From CBCPMX01 sp965120355 (lineage in GTDB: Bacteria; Bacillota; Clostridia; Oscillospirales; Oscillospiraceae): DNA of 40,235 nt. The notes under the pieces were generated by a model that was not told the DNA's origin, did no database searches, and worked only from the letters and a program-made list of their open reading frames with translations. The stretch lies in NCBI GenBank assembly GCA_965120355.1, contig CBCPMX010000033.1:1-40235 (forward strand), given 5' to 3'. Of the stretch, positions 15,710 to 23,282 are shown piece after piece (position 1 is the stretch's first letter; each line of letters starts with the position of its first letter). A program made the position numbers and the translations under genes.

Positions 15710-16642
15710 ATGATGGAAATCAGACATATATCAGGAAATACACGGTGCCTTGTGGGCCATCAAATGATCCCGCTGTATATGACCGACAGCAGCCACTGCA
15801 TTATGCTGGACACCGGGTCCCAGAGCATGCGGGAAGAGATCGTTCAAACGCTGGAGGATGCCGGCATCACGCCCATCGGTCTGCTGTGTACCCACACCCA
15901 CTTTGACCATTTTGGCAACGCTAATTTCTTTTCCCAGCGCTACCAGTGTCCCGTGGCACTGCCCCTGGGCGAGGCGGAGATCTGTCGCACGCCAGCCTCT
16001 GTCAAGAGCTATCTGGCTGTCTTCTCCATGGGGCAGATTCTCAGCGATGCCAAACGTTCCGCCATCCCCTGTATGGTGGATCATGTGATCCGGCCGGAAG
16101 AAAAAGACACCATGTTCCGCGGCGTGATCTTCAAAGTGCTGCATACTCCCGGCCATTCCATGGATCACGTCTGCTACATTACGCCGGACAACGTCTGTTA
16201 CGGCGGCGACGCGCTGATGTGCGGCCACAGCCTGGAAGTGGCCAAGCTGCCTTTTGCCTTCCAGATCCGCCAGAGCATCCAGAGCATGGAGCTGTTCCGG
16301 AATCTGAACTGCGCCAGCATTGTTTTGGCCCATAAGGGCGTCGTGGAGGCCCCCTTTGACACGCTGGTGGAGGACAATAAACGAGTAACCCTGGAACAGC
16401 TGGCCCGGGTGGCCGCCGTAGTGGACCGGCAAATGACCACCGTGGAAATCAACGCCGCCGTTCGCAAGGCCATGGGCATCCAGGTCGCTTCTGTGGAAAA
16501 GGCGCTGAATCTGGAATGTTTTCTACGGCCATATCTGGAATGCCTCATCGACGACGGTACGCTGCGCCAGACCCTTCGGTCGGACGGCGCCCTGTGCTAC
16601 GAACCGGCCGCCGCGCCGTCCCTGACGCATTGTAACACATAA
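15710..16642 (+). CDS. Metallo-beta-lactamase-fold hydrolase
   Basis: A 310-residue MBL-superfamily protein. The zinc motif THTHFDH is at about residues 62-68; further metal ligands are in the HTPGHSMDHV and YGGDALM segments. A C-terminal extension of ~100 residues resembles the winged-helix-like tail of hydroxyacyl-hydrolase-type MBL proteins. No signal peptide, so cytoplasmic. Substrate unknown; MBL members of this layout act on thioesters, lactones or phosphodiesters. GGGAGG precedes two adjacent ATG codons (15710, 15713); either could be used. A hairpin follows the stop. Confidence 0.82.
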   Translation: MMEIRHISGNTRCLVGHQMIPLYMTDSSHCIMLDTGSQSMREEIVQTLEDAGITPIGLLCTHTHFDHFGNANFFSQRYQCPVALPLGEAEICRTPASVKSYLAVFSMGQILSDAKRSAIPCMVDHVIRPEEKDTMFRGVIFKVLHTPGHSMDHVCYITPDNVCYGGDALMCGHSLEVAKLPFAFQIRQSIQSMELFRNLNCASIVLAHKGVVEAPFDTLVEDNKRVTLEQLARVAAVVDRQMTTVEINAAVRKAMGIQVASVEKALNLECFLRPYLECLIDDGTLRQTLRSDGALCYEPAAAPSLTHCNT

Positions 16643-16653
16643 TCCATTTTACT

Positions 16654-16689
16654 CGCAGGGGCCGCTGCTTTTTTGCAGCAGCCCCTGCG
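16654..16689 (+). terminator. Hairpin after the MBL-fold gene
   Basis: 15-nt arms (16654-16668 with 16675-16689) with one mismatch around a T6 loop. No T-run downstream, so termination strength is uncertain. Confidence 0.5.
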
Positions 16690-16745
16690 TTGTCCCTCTT
16701 TGGATCCAAAGCGCCGCCCCGAACCAGGCCCCCGACACATTTCCC

Positions 16746-16774
16746 TTGCATCTTCCCTGCCGCAGCTCTAAAAT
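16746..16774 (+). promoter_or_regulatory. Promoter of the secreted Cna-B-like gene
   Basis: TTGCAT (16746-16751), 17-bp spacer, TAAAAT (16769-16774). Confidence 0.55.
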
Positions 16775-16911
16775 GTTGCATCCAACAAGAGAACCGCTGC
16801 ACCACGGTAACAGACGGCCCGGCCAGCCTTAGAGGCTGCGCCATGCTGGCTCTCGCACAGTTCCTGTCCAATGGTTCCGCGTTTCTCAAGCCACAAAAGG
16901 GAGGAAGCGCC

Positions 16912-17703
16912 ATGAAAAAGCGCCAGCTTCGGCGGTGGGCTGCCGGCATTGCACTGGCGGCGCTGTTGCTGGGCATATTGGGGCCGGCGGCCATGCTGGC
17001 ATCGGCCGCGCGTTCCAGAAGCGAAGCGGCCACGGCCATGAACACTCTGCGGGACGACCCGGAAGCGCCATCCAGCGGCGCCTGGGAGCCGCCGGAGGAC
17101 GGCCTGGTGGTAGCCGTCACCGGCCCGGCGGGGACCGTCTGCACCCTGACCAACCAGCAGGGCCGCGCCCTGACCGTGCTGACGGTGGATGCAGACGGCT
17201 GGTGCGCCACGCCGAAGCTGTCGCCGGGGGTCTACGGCCTGGTGTTCAGCGACGGGACAAAGACCGCCTTCTCACTCCGGGAAAACGCCTCCCTGGCAGT
17301 TTTAGAGGGGGACAGTCTGCTGTGGACCGACGGCGAACTGCTGCACCTGGCCGGCGAGGCCGCCGGGACCGTGACAGTCGCCAAGCGCCTGCAGGCCCAG
17401 GACGGGCAGTTTGCAGGGCTGGACGCGGCGTTTTTGTTCCAGCTGGAGGCGGAAGACGGGACGGTCCGGCAGCGGACTGTGGGCTTTTATGAAGGTCTGG
17501 AAGCTCAGGACGGCTGGTACACCCTGACCATCCAGTTCACGGGCCTGCCCGCCGGAACCTATACCCTCACCGAGACGGCCTTCCAGGCCGGAACCGCCGC
17601 CGTGACCATCGACGGCCAGACAGCCGCCCTCCCGGCCCAGGTAACCGTCGGAGAGGGCCAGTGGACCGTGGCGGTGGTGTCGGAGAGCGGAGATGGGCAG
17701 TGA
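16912..17703 (+). CDS. Secreted Cna-B/SpaA-like protein of unknown function
   Basis: A 263-residue protein with an N-terminal signal or anchor helix (WAAGIALAALLLGILGPAAM) and two beta-sandwich-like segments. One is around residues 60-130 (GPAGTVCTLTNQQGRALTVL, then TPKLSPGVYGLVFSDG). The other, around 140-240, has the typical LPAGTYTLTETAF pattern of Cna-B/prealbumin-like domains. No LPxTG sorting signal or C-terminal membrane helix is visible, so it may be held by the N-terminal helix or released. Start at 16912, chosen because AAAGGGAGG precedes it; the open frame extends upstream without a credible start. Stand-alone gene with its own promoter and terminator. Confidence 0.72.
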   Translation: MKKRQLRRWAAGIALAALLLGILGPAAMLASAARSRSEAATAMNTLRDDPEAPSSGAWEPPEDGLVVAVTGPAGTVCTLTNQQGRALTVLTVDADGWCATPKLSPGVYGLVFSDGTKTAFSLRENASLAVLEGDSLLWTDGELLHLAGEAAGTVTVAKRLQAQDGQFAGLDAAFLFQLEAEDGTVRQRTVGFYEGLEAQDGWYTLTIQFTGLPAGTYTLTETAFQAGTAAVTIDGQTAALPAQVTVGEGQWTVAVVSESGDGQ

Positions 17704-17725
17704 CAGGCAGAAATGAAACTTGCCG

Positions 17726-17757
17726 CAGCCGTGGGCGAACGCGCCCACGGCTGTTTG
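17726..17757 (+). terminator. Terminator of the Cna-B-like gene
   Basis: Perfect 12-bp stem CAGCCGTGGGCG with CGCCCACGGCTG, AACG loop, then TTTGTGATGC. Its core GCCGTGGGC is the same as in the hairpin at 10082. Confidence 0.75.
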
Positions 17758-17808
17758 TGATGCTTTTGGTGTGTTTTTTGGGGGTTTTGTGTATTTTTTT
17801 AATGAATC

Positions 17809-17837
17809 TTGACAGATTGTAAATGCTGGGATATACT
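17809..17837 (+). promoter_or_regulatory. Near-consensus promoter of the small membrane protein pair
   Basis: TTGACA (17809-17814), 17-bp spacer, TATACT (17832-17837). It implies a leader of about 165 nt before the 36-residue gene; the leader shows no clear terminator or known riboswitch motif. Confidence 0.75.
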
Positions 17838-18011
17838 TGTAAAGTAATTGGTCATTATGAACAGAACCATCCGCGCCTGCTCAATGCGGCATACAGTGTC
17901 GTGTGCCTGTATCCTCAAGCGCATTCTAATAAATTACAACTTACTATGTTTGAAGCATTGCACCTCATGCTTGTCGATGCTTTGGTACATAACGGAAAGG
18001 AGTGGCCGCAA

Positions 18012-18122
18012 ATGGGGAAGCGCATGAGCGGATGGGCGCTGCTGTTTTTGCTGGCAGTCAGCCTGATCATGACGTCCATACAGTGTTTTCACTTTCTGAG
18101 AAAGCGGGATGGATCCATATGA
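18012..18122 (+). CDS. 36-residue single-pass membrane peptide
   Basis: Short gene with GAAAGGAG 9 bases before ATG 18012. The product has a basic N-terminus (MGKRMSG), one hydrophobic helix (residues ~8-24) and a basic tail ending KRDGSI. Its TGA overlaps the ATG of the next gene (ATGA), indicating translational coupling. This suggests a small subunit or partner of the four-helix protein encoded next. I do not recognise the family. Confidence 0.6.
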   Translation: MGKRMSGWALLFLLAVSLIMTSIQCFHFLRKRDGSI

Positions 18123-18508
18123 ACAAATCCAGCGGCACAGGAAAACCGGTTTTGGAGGTTGTGGGGTTCGTAGTCGGCTTCTGCGCAATTCTCACCCTCC
18201 ACAGTTGGCTGCGGAGCCTGGCGCAGGCCTATGCTGCAAGCACTTATCAGACCGCCCCCGTGTATGGGGTTTGGATTGCGGCTTCTTTCGCCTATGCCGC
18301 AATGGGCCGCATTGCGCTGGCCTGGTACAGACGGGAGCGGTTTCGCGGGCGGCTTGCCCTGCACATTCCGTCGCTGGCGGGCTTCCTGGTTTTCGTTGTT
18401 TTCGGGATTCTGGCAATGGCGCTCAGGCAGCACGCACTGGTTCTGAACGGCCTCTTCCTGCCGGCCGCTCTGTTTTCCCTGCTGTGCCTGCTTCAGCGGA
18501 CGGAGTGA
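18119..18508 (+). CDS. Unknown four-helix membrane protein
   Basis: A 129-residue protein with four predicted membrane helices (about residues 11-31, 44-63, 78-97 and 102-124). No catalytic motif seen. Start overlaps the stop of the preceding 36-residue gene by 4 bases. Followed by an intrinsic terminator. Arrangement of a small peptide plus a small multi-helix protein under one strong promoter could be a small transporter, holin-like or stress protein; none can be supported further. Confidence 0.65.
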   Translation: MNKSSGTGKPVLEVVGFVVGFCAILTLHSWLRSLAQAYAASTYQTAPVYGVWIAASFAYAAMGRIALAWYRRERFRGRLALHIPSLAGFLVFVVFGILAMALRQHALVLNGLFLPAALFSLLCLLQRTE

Positions 18509-18523
18509 ACAGAATATACATTG

Positions 18524-18577
18524 CACCCCCCAGCCGCGGACAAATTCGCCTGCGTCTGGGGGGTGTTGTTTATTTTA
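18524..18577 (+). terminator. Terminator after the membrane protein pair
   Basis: CACCCCCCAG (18524-18533) pairs with CTGGGGGGTG (18556-18565), followed by TTGTTTATTTT. It also sits at the end of the convergent oxidoreductase gene. Confidence 0.75.
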
Positions 18578-18588
18578 TGGGGCAGCGC

Positions 18589-20748
18589 TCAGATCATGGA
18601 CGCCGCGCCGAAGGCGCTGCGCATGCACTTCTGGACGTTGCCGGGTTTGTCGTTGTCTCCGATGACCACGGTGTAGGGGGCTGCGCCGGTGAGGGCCATG
18701 GCCTCTTCGGTCAGCGAACGCATGCCGATGGCCAGCAGCACGTTGTCACAGACATACTTCTGCTCGTTGCCGTCGGGATCCAGATAGCGGACGCCGTCGG
18801 GCTCGATGGCGGTGCAGGTGACGCCGCCGCGATAGGCGAAGTTCTCGGTGTGCCGCCAGTAGTTGAGCACCATGTTGCGGTAGTGGGCATGGGGCGCGTC
18901 CATAATCAGATCAGGCTGCATCTCCAGCACCATCACCAGCCGGCCCTCTTCAGCCAGATACAGGCCGGTCTCCACGCCGATTTCGCCGCCGCCGATGATG
19001 CAGATGTTCTTGCCCAAGGTGTCCTCATGGCCGTAGATGTTGGCGGCAAACTGGACGTTGGGCCCGTCGATGCCGGGCAGCGGGGGCGCGGTGGGGGTGG
19101 CGCCCAGAGCCAGGGCTACCACATCATAGCCGCCGGCGGCCAGCAGTTCCTTGGTGGCCTTGGTGTTCAGGTGGACCTTGACGCCCTCCACGTCCATCTG
19201 GCGGACCATAAAGTCCATAAACTGGCGCAGAGGCCACTTGAAGGAGGGGTACTTGGCATGCTTGAGCATGCCGCCCAACTCGCCGGACTGCTCGTACAGC
19301 GTCACGTCATGGCCGCGCTGGGCCGCGATGCGGGCATATTCCATGCCGGCAGGGCCGCCGCCTACCACAGCCACTTTCCGGGGCTTGGGCGAGGGGGCGA
19401 TCATGTCGGAGATCTGATCCTCCAAGCCCACAATGGGGTTGACGGAACAGACCGTGCGGAAGGTGTCACGGCCGTTGGGAACGTGGCACTTATTGCAGCG
19501 GATGCAGGGGACGATGTCCTCCTTGCGGCCCTCGTAGACCTTGGTGCCGTAGTCGGGGTTGTTGATCCAGCTGCGGGCCATGTAAATGAGGTCCGCCTCG
19601 CCGTTGGCCACAGCGGCGTTGGCGATGTCGGGATCCTGGAAACCGGCGGACGCGGCCACCACCATCTTCTGGCCGGCGGCGTGGACCGCCTTGCAGACCT
19701 GGCCCATCTCCTTGAGATAGGGGGCGGGCTCTGCCTCGGTGGAGGTGAAGCCCAGGGGATGCTGGGGATCCATTTCGCCGGAACGCAGGTGCAGAATGTC
19801 CACCAGGCCCTCCAGCATGGCGGCCACCTGGATCGTCTCCTCCACAGTGTAGCCGCCCTCCGGCTCGCTGACGGACATCACCAGCTCAATGGGGAAGCCC
19901 TTGCCCAGCGCCTTGCGCAGGGCGGTAAACAGCTCCACAGTAAAGCGAGCACGGTTCTCCAGAGACTGGGGACCATACTCGTCGGTACGGTCGTTGGTCA
20001 GGGGGGAGAGCATCTTGGCCATGGGAGAGTTGCGGTAGCAGCCGTAGATGCTGATCATGTCAAAGCCCAGGGTCTTCAGATCCACACACTGGGTCACATA
20101 GTCGTCGATAAACGCTTTGAGGTATTCCTTGCTCAGAGAGGACACCGGCGCGGAGGGCATGCCGTCGTCCTGGGCGGTCTTGTCCCGGCCGGTGGCGGGG
20201 CCAAAATCCTTGGACTTGGGGGTGTTATCCTCCATCATGGGCGGCATACCGCCATCCGGGCCGCCTTCCTCCGGGCCGCCGGGGCCACCAGGACCACCGG
20301 GACCGCCGGGACCACCGGGACCACCGGGGCCGCCAGGGCCATCCGGGCCGCCGGCAGGCGTACCCATGCCCATGCCGTTCATAGGCAGATAAGCGGTGCC
20401 CATGATGTAGCCGCAGGCCTTGGAGCCATAGAAATGAATGGCGTCAATGAGCTTGCAGAAGTAGTTCTGGGCCGTGGGATCGTCGATGTCAAACAGATTG
20501 AAATGGCAGGGCGGCACGTCAATGGCGCGGCCCATAACGGGCATCGTTTTTTCATGCAGATGGTTGATGGTGACCACCGCAGCGCCATTGCGGGCGCGGT
20601 TGGCAAAGTGCTTGATCACCTTGTCCGTGGGGTGTTTCTGGGTACCCTGCAGGAAGTGGGGGGTGGAGGCGGAGGAGAGCATCCGGTTTTTCAGAATCAC
20701 ATTTCCGACCTGAATGGGGCTCAACAGCGCCTGGTACTTCAAAGACAT
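18589..20748 (-). CDS. NADH:flavin oxidoreductase (OYE / 2,4-dienoyl-CoA reductase / BaiCD-like)
   Basis: A 719-residue three-part enzyme. Part 1 is an N-terminal Old-Yellow-Enzyme TIM barrel (FMN) to about residue 400. Part 2 is a 4Fe-4S cluster motif CIRCNKCHVPNGRDTFRTVC. Part 3 is a C-terminal FAD/NAD domain with AVVGGGPAGMEYARIAAQRG and a second dinucleotide motif ICIIGGGEIGVETGLYLAEE. Relatives reduce C=C bonds of enoates, dienoyl-CoAs, bile acid or steroid intermediates; the substrate cannot be assigned. Odd feature: residues ~130-190 are an insertion with tandem Gly-Gly-Pro triplets followed by a disordered acidic/Met-rich stretch, between barrel strands where the family normally has a short loop. 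Stand-alone gene with its own promoter. Confidence 0.9.
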   Translation of the reverse strand: MSLKYQALLSPIQVGNVILKNRMLSSASTPHFLQGTQKHPTDKVIKHFANRARNGAAVVTINHLHEKTMPVMGRAIDVPPCHFNLFDIDDPTAQNYFCKLIDAIHFYGSKACGYIMGTAYLPMNGMGMGTPAGGPDGPGGPGGPGGPGGPGGPGGPGGPEEGGPDGGMPPMMEDNTPKSKDFGPATGRDKTAQDDGMPSAPVSSLSKEYLKAFIDDYVTQCVDLKTLGFDMISIYGCYRNSPMAKMLSPLTNDRTDEYGPQSLENRARFTVELFTALRKALGKGFPIELVMSVSEPEGGYTVEETIQVAAMLEGLVDILHLRSGEMDPQHPLGFTSTEAEPAPYLKEMGQVCKAVHAAGQKMVVAASAGFQDPDIANAAVANGEADLIYMARSWINNPDYGTKVYEGRKEDIVPCIRCNKCHVPNGRDTFRTVCSVNPIVGLEDQISDMIAPSPKPRKVAVVGGGPAGMEYARIAAQRGHDVTLYEQSGELGGMLKHAKYPSFKWPLRQFMDFMVRQMDVEGVKVHLNTKATKELLAAGGYDVVALALGATPTAPPLPGIDGPNVQFAANIYGHEDTLGKNICIIGGGEIGVETGLYLAEEGRLVMVLEMQPDLIMDAPHAHYRNMVLNYWRHTENFAYRGGVTCTAIEPDGVRYLDPDGNEQKYVCDNVLLAIGMRSLTEEAMALTGAAPYTVVIGDNDKPGNVQKCMRSAFGAASMI
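20265..20365 (-). repeat. 9-bp tandem repeat encoding Gly-Gly-Pro triplets
   Basis: On the plus strand the unit is GGGACCACC with variants (gggaccgcc, ggggccgcc), six to seven contiguous copies flanked by degenerate ones. It is in frame inside the oxidoreductase gene and encodes a (GGP)n tract. Such tracts can change length by slipped-strand replication without breaking the frame. Confidence 0.85.
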
Positions 20749-20812
20749 TACGGGAAACTCCTTTCAAATTGTCCTGGGAGCTGCCGGAGTCGGACCTCCG
20801 CGCAGCTTTTCT

Positions 20813-20841
20813 ATTTTACCGCACAGGGCGCAAAATGTCAC
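20813..20841 (-). promoter_or_regulatory. Promoter of the flavin oxidoreductase gene
   Basis: Minus strand: GTGACA (20841-20836), 17-bp spacer, TAAAAT (20818-20813). The 368-bp gap to fba otherwise holds only the fba terminator. Confidence 0.55.
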
Positions 20842-21051
20842 CTTTCAGCGCGTCATTTGGGCGGTTTGTGGACAAAGAGAACGGTTTTTTGCACCCGGGC
20901 CGCGAAATGTTTCACAGGCTTTATTGCCAAAGCAAAACCACGGCTCAGCGAGAAGCGTTCGGAATGCAGAATTCTGGATCTTTGGTCAGACACTGTACGC
21001 ATATACGGCGCTCTGTTTTCAGATATCCGCCCAGATGCGGTATCCGCAGGC

Positions 21052-21087
21052 AAAAAACGCCCCGGCAAGCCGTTGGCCTGCCGGGGC
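21052..21087 (-). terminator. Terminator of the tpiA-fba operon
   Basis: Minus strand: GCCCCGGCA pairs with TGCCGGGGC, followed by GTTTTTTG. Confidence 0.85.
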
Positions 21088-21116
21088 AAAACACGATTAC
21101 ATTTTGGATGAAGGAC

Positions 21117-22082
21117 TTATGCCTTGCCATCGCAGCCCAGCACATCGATAAGCTTGTGCTTGACCAGCTCCTTGATGGCCGCGCGGGCGGGCTTCAGATA
21201 CTGGCGGGGATCAAAATCGGCAGGATGCTCCGCAAAATACTTGCGAATGCTGCCGGTCATGGCCAGACGCAGGTCGGAGTCAATGTTGATCTTGCACACA
21301 GCCATGGACGCGGCCTTGCGCAGCTGCTCCTCGGGGATGCCCACGGCGTCGGGCATATCGCCGCCGTTCTCATTGATCATTTTCACAAACTCCTGCGGCA
21401 CGGAGGAAGAGCCATGGAGCACAATGGGGAAGCCGGGCAAGCGCTTGGAGACCTCTTCCAGAACGTCAAACCGCAGCGGGGGCGGCACCAGGATCCCCTG
21501 CTCATTGCGGGTGCACTGGGCGGGGGTAAACTTGTATGCACCGTGGCTGGTGCCGATGGCGATGGCCAGAGAATCGCAGCCGGTACGGGAGACGAACTCC
21601 TCCACCTCTTCGGGACGGGTATAGGAGGCGGCATCGGCGGCCACCTTCACCTCATCCTCGATGCCGGCCAGGGTGCCCAGTTCCGCTTCCACCACCACGC
21701 CGTGGTCGTGGGCATACTCCACCACCTGCTTGGTGATGGCGATGTTTTCTTCAAAGGGCTTGGAGCTGGCGTCGATCATGACGGAAGTAAAGCCGCCGTC
21801 AATGCAGCTCTTGCACAGCTCAAAGCTGTCGCCGTGATCCAGATGCAGGCAGATCGGCAGGCCAGTCTCAATCTCAGCGGCCTCCACCAGCTTGATCAGA
21901 TAGGTGTGGTTGGCGTAGGCTCTGGCGCCCTTGGACACCTGCAGGATCAGAGGGGCGTTGACCTCCTTGGCCGCCTCGGTGATGCCCTGGACAATCTCCA
22001 TGTTGTTGACATTGAACGCGCCAATGGCGTAGCCGCCGTCATACGCCTTCTTGAACATTTCAGTAGTGGTAACAATAGGCAT
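21117..22082 (-). CDS. fba: Class II fructose-1,6-bisphosphate aldolase
   Basis: A 321-residue zinc-dependent aldolase, splitting fructose-1,6-bisphosphate into dihydroxyacetone phosphate and glyceraldehyde-3-phosphate. Family motifs seen: HLDHGDS (zinc and catalytic residues, near 80), EAELGTLAG, a further zinc histidine in IGTSHGAYK, the phosphate-site VLHGSSSVP, and NIDSDLR. Full length. AGGAGG precedes the start. It lies 96 bp downstream of tpiA in the same direction but also has its own promoter. Confidence 0.96.
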   Translation of the reverse strand: MPIVTTTEMFKKAYDGGYAIGAFNVNNMEIVQGITEAAKEVNAPLILQVSKGARAYANHTYLIKLVEAAEIETGLPICLHLDHGDSFELCKSCIDGGFTSVMIDASSKPFEENIAITKQVVEYAHDHGVVVEAELGTLAGIEDEVKVAADAASYTRPEEVEEFVSRTGCDSLAIAIGTSHGAYKFTPAQCTRNEQGILVPPPLRFDVLEEVSKRLPGFPIVLHGSSSVPQEFVKMINENGGDMPDAVGIPEEQLRKAASMAVCKINIDSDLRLAMTGSIRKYFAEHPADFDPRQYLKPARAAIKELVKHKLIDVLGCDGKA

Positions 22083-22129
22083 TTTTCAATTCCTCCTACG
22101 AAAAAATCATGGGGCATAATTGTAGTTGT

Positions 22130-22158
22130 ATTATACACTATTTTTGACGCCGCTTCAA
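22130..22158 (-). promoter_or_regulatory. Internal promoter of fba
   Basis: Minus strand: TTGAAG (22158-22153), 17-bp spacer, TATAAT (22135-22130), in the tpiA-fba gap. Confidence 0.6.
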
Positions 22159-22178
22159 TCAGCGGCGGAAAAATCTTC

Positions 22179-22946
22179 TTATCTTGCCGCTTCCACCAGC
22201 GCCGCAAAGTCCGCAGCCTGCAGGGATGCGCCGCCGATCAGGCCGCCGTCCACATGCTCCTTGCTCAGCAGCTCCGCTGCGTTGGAGGGCTTCATGGAAC
22301 CGCCGTAGAGGATGGAAACCGTCTGGGCCTTTTCCTCACCGTACAGTTTGGCGATGACGGCGCGGATCTCGCCGCAGACCCGGTTCGCCTCATCAGCGGT
22401 GGCGGTTTTCCCGGTACCAATGGCCCAGATGGGCTCATAGGCGAAGATCACCTGGCTCAACTCTTCCGGGCTGACGCCGCCCAGGGCGCGAATCACCTCC
22501 TGGGCAATGAAGCAGTCCGTGATGCCGGCCTCCCGCTGCTCGTCGGTCTCCCCGACGCAGACAATGGGCCGCAGCCCCTTGTCCAAAGCAGTGCGGATTT
22601 TCTTATTCACCAGCACATCGTCCTCGGCGAACATGGCCCGGCGCTCGGAGTGGCCCAAAATGACGTACTCCACACCCAGGTTCCGCAGCATGTCGGCGGA
22701 AATCTCGCCGGTATAAGCGCCGGATGCAGCATAGTGCATATTCTGCGCGCCCACGGCCACAGAGGTCCCTTTCAGCCCCTCGGCCAGAGGATAAAGCGCC
22801 GTAAACGGGGCACACAGCACCACGGTCACATCTTCCGCCGCCGGCAGAATGAGACGCAGCTCTTCGGCAAAGGCCTTGGCTTCGTCGGCAGTCTTGTTCA
22901 TTTTCCAGTTGCCCGCAATCACGGCGGCGCGCAGGGCTTTGTTCAT
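22179..22946 (-). CDS. tpiA: Triosephosphate isomerase
   Basis: A 255-residue TIM-barrel isomerase interconverting dihydroxyacetone phosphate and glyceraldehyde-3-phosphate in glycolysis. Seen are GNWKMNK with the catalytic lysine, HSERR with the catalytic histidine, AYEPIWAIGTGKTAT with the catalytic glutamate and loop 6, and YGGSM. Start chosen at 22946 because GGAGG lies 9 bases before it; the open frame extends further upstream but without support. First gene of tpiA-fba, with a consensus promoter and a ~95-nt leader. Confidence 0.96.
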   Translation of the reverse strand: MNKALRAAVIAGNWKMNKTADEAKAFAEELRLILPAAEDVTVVLCAPFTALYPLAEGLKGTSVAVGAQNMHYAASGAYTGEISADMLRNLGVEYVILGHSERRAMFAEDDVLVNKKIRTALDKGLRPIVCVGETDEQREAGITDCFIAQEVIRALGGVSPEELSQVIFAYEPIWAIGTGKTATADEANRVCGEIRAVIAKLYGEEKAQTVSILYGGSMKPSNAAELLSKEHVDGGLIGGASLQAADFAALVEAAR

Positions 22947-22976
22947 GTTTATCAGCCTCCAAATACTCCATACTGC

Positions 22977-23036
22977 GTTTGATACCATGCAGGATACCGG
23001 CACAATTCATATCAAACGTCATGGTATGTATCAAAT
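22977..23036. promoter_or_regulatory. Inverted repeat in the tpiA leader
   Basis: GTTTGATACCATG (22977-22989) is mirrored by CATGGTATGTATCAAAT (23020-23036) apart from a 3-base insertion. A third related element, ATCAAACG, lies at 23011-23018. All sit downstream of the tpiA -10, so they could be an operator or an RNA stem controlling tpiA. Confidence 0.35.
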
Positions 23037-23047
23037 GTTTCAGGCTC

Positions 23048-23076
23048 ATCATACCGCGATTTGCCCTTGATGTCAA
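23048..23076 (-). promoter_or_regulatory. Promoter of tpiA
   Basis: Minus strand: consensus TTGACA (23076-23071), 17-bp spacer, TATGAT (23053-23048). Confidence 0.75.
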
Positions 23077-23177
23077 TATGAAATTCCAGCGGCTGACCGA
23101 TTTTTTCGAGTTCGGCAGAATCGGGGCAGTTTCCGGCCGATTTTTGCAGAAAAGTCACAATATTTTTTAAAATCATC

Positions 23178-23206
23178 TTGCATTTCCTGTGGATTTGCGC
23201 TAACAT
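23178..23206 (+). promoter_or_regulatory. Probable promoter of the phosphotransacylase gene
   Basis: TTGCAT (23178-23183), 17-bp spacer, TAACAT (23201-23206); an alternative extended -10 TGaTATACA overlaps just downstream. Confidence 0.45.
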
Positions 23207-23282
23207 GATATACAGATGTAATTGGCGCTTTGCGGCAAAAGCTGCCCGCAGTGCTTAGAATACACCATAAGGATAGATCACG

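Noticed and set aside
17704..18012. Coding start at 17823 for a 99-residue protein
   Set aside because: That ATG lies within the promoter spacer, so it would not be transcribed from it; the ATG at 18012 has the ribosome site.
18109..21111. A 1,000-codon plus-strand open frame opposite the flavin oxidoreductase
   Set aside because: Shadow of the oxidoreductase gene, which has clear FMN, Fe-S and FAD motifs, its own ribosome site and promoter.
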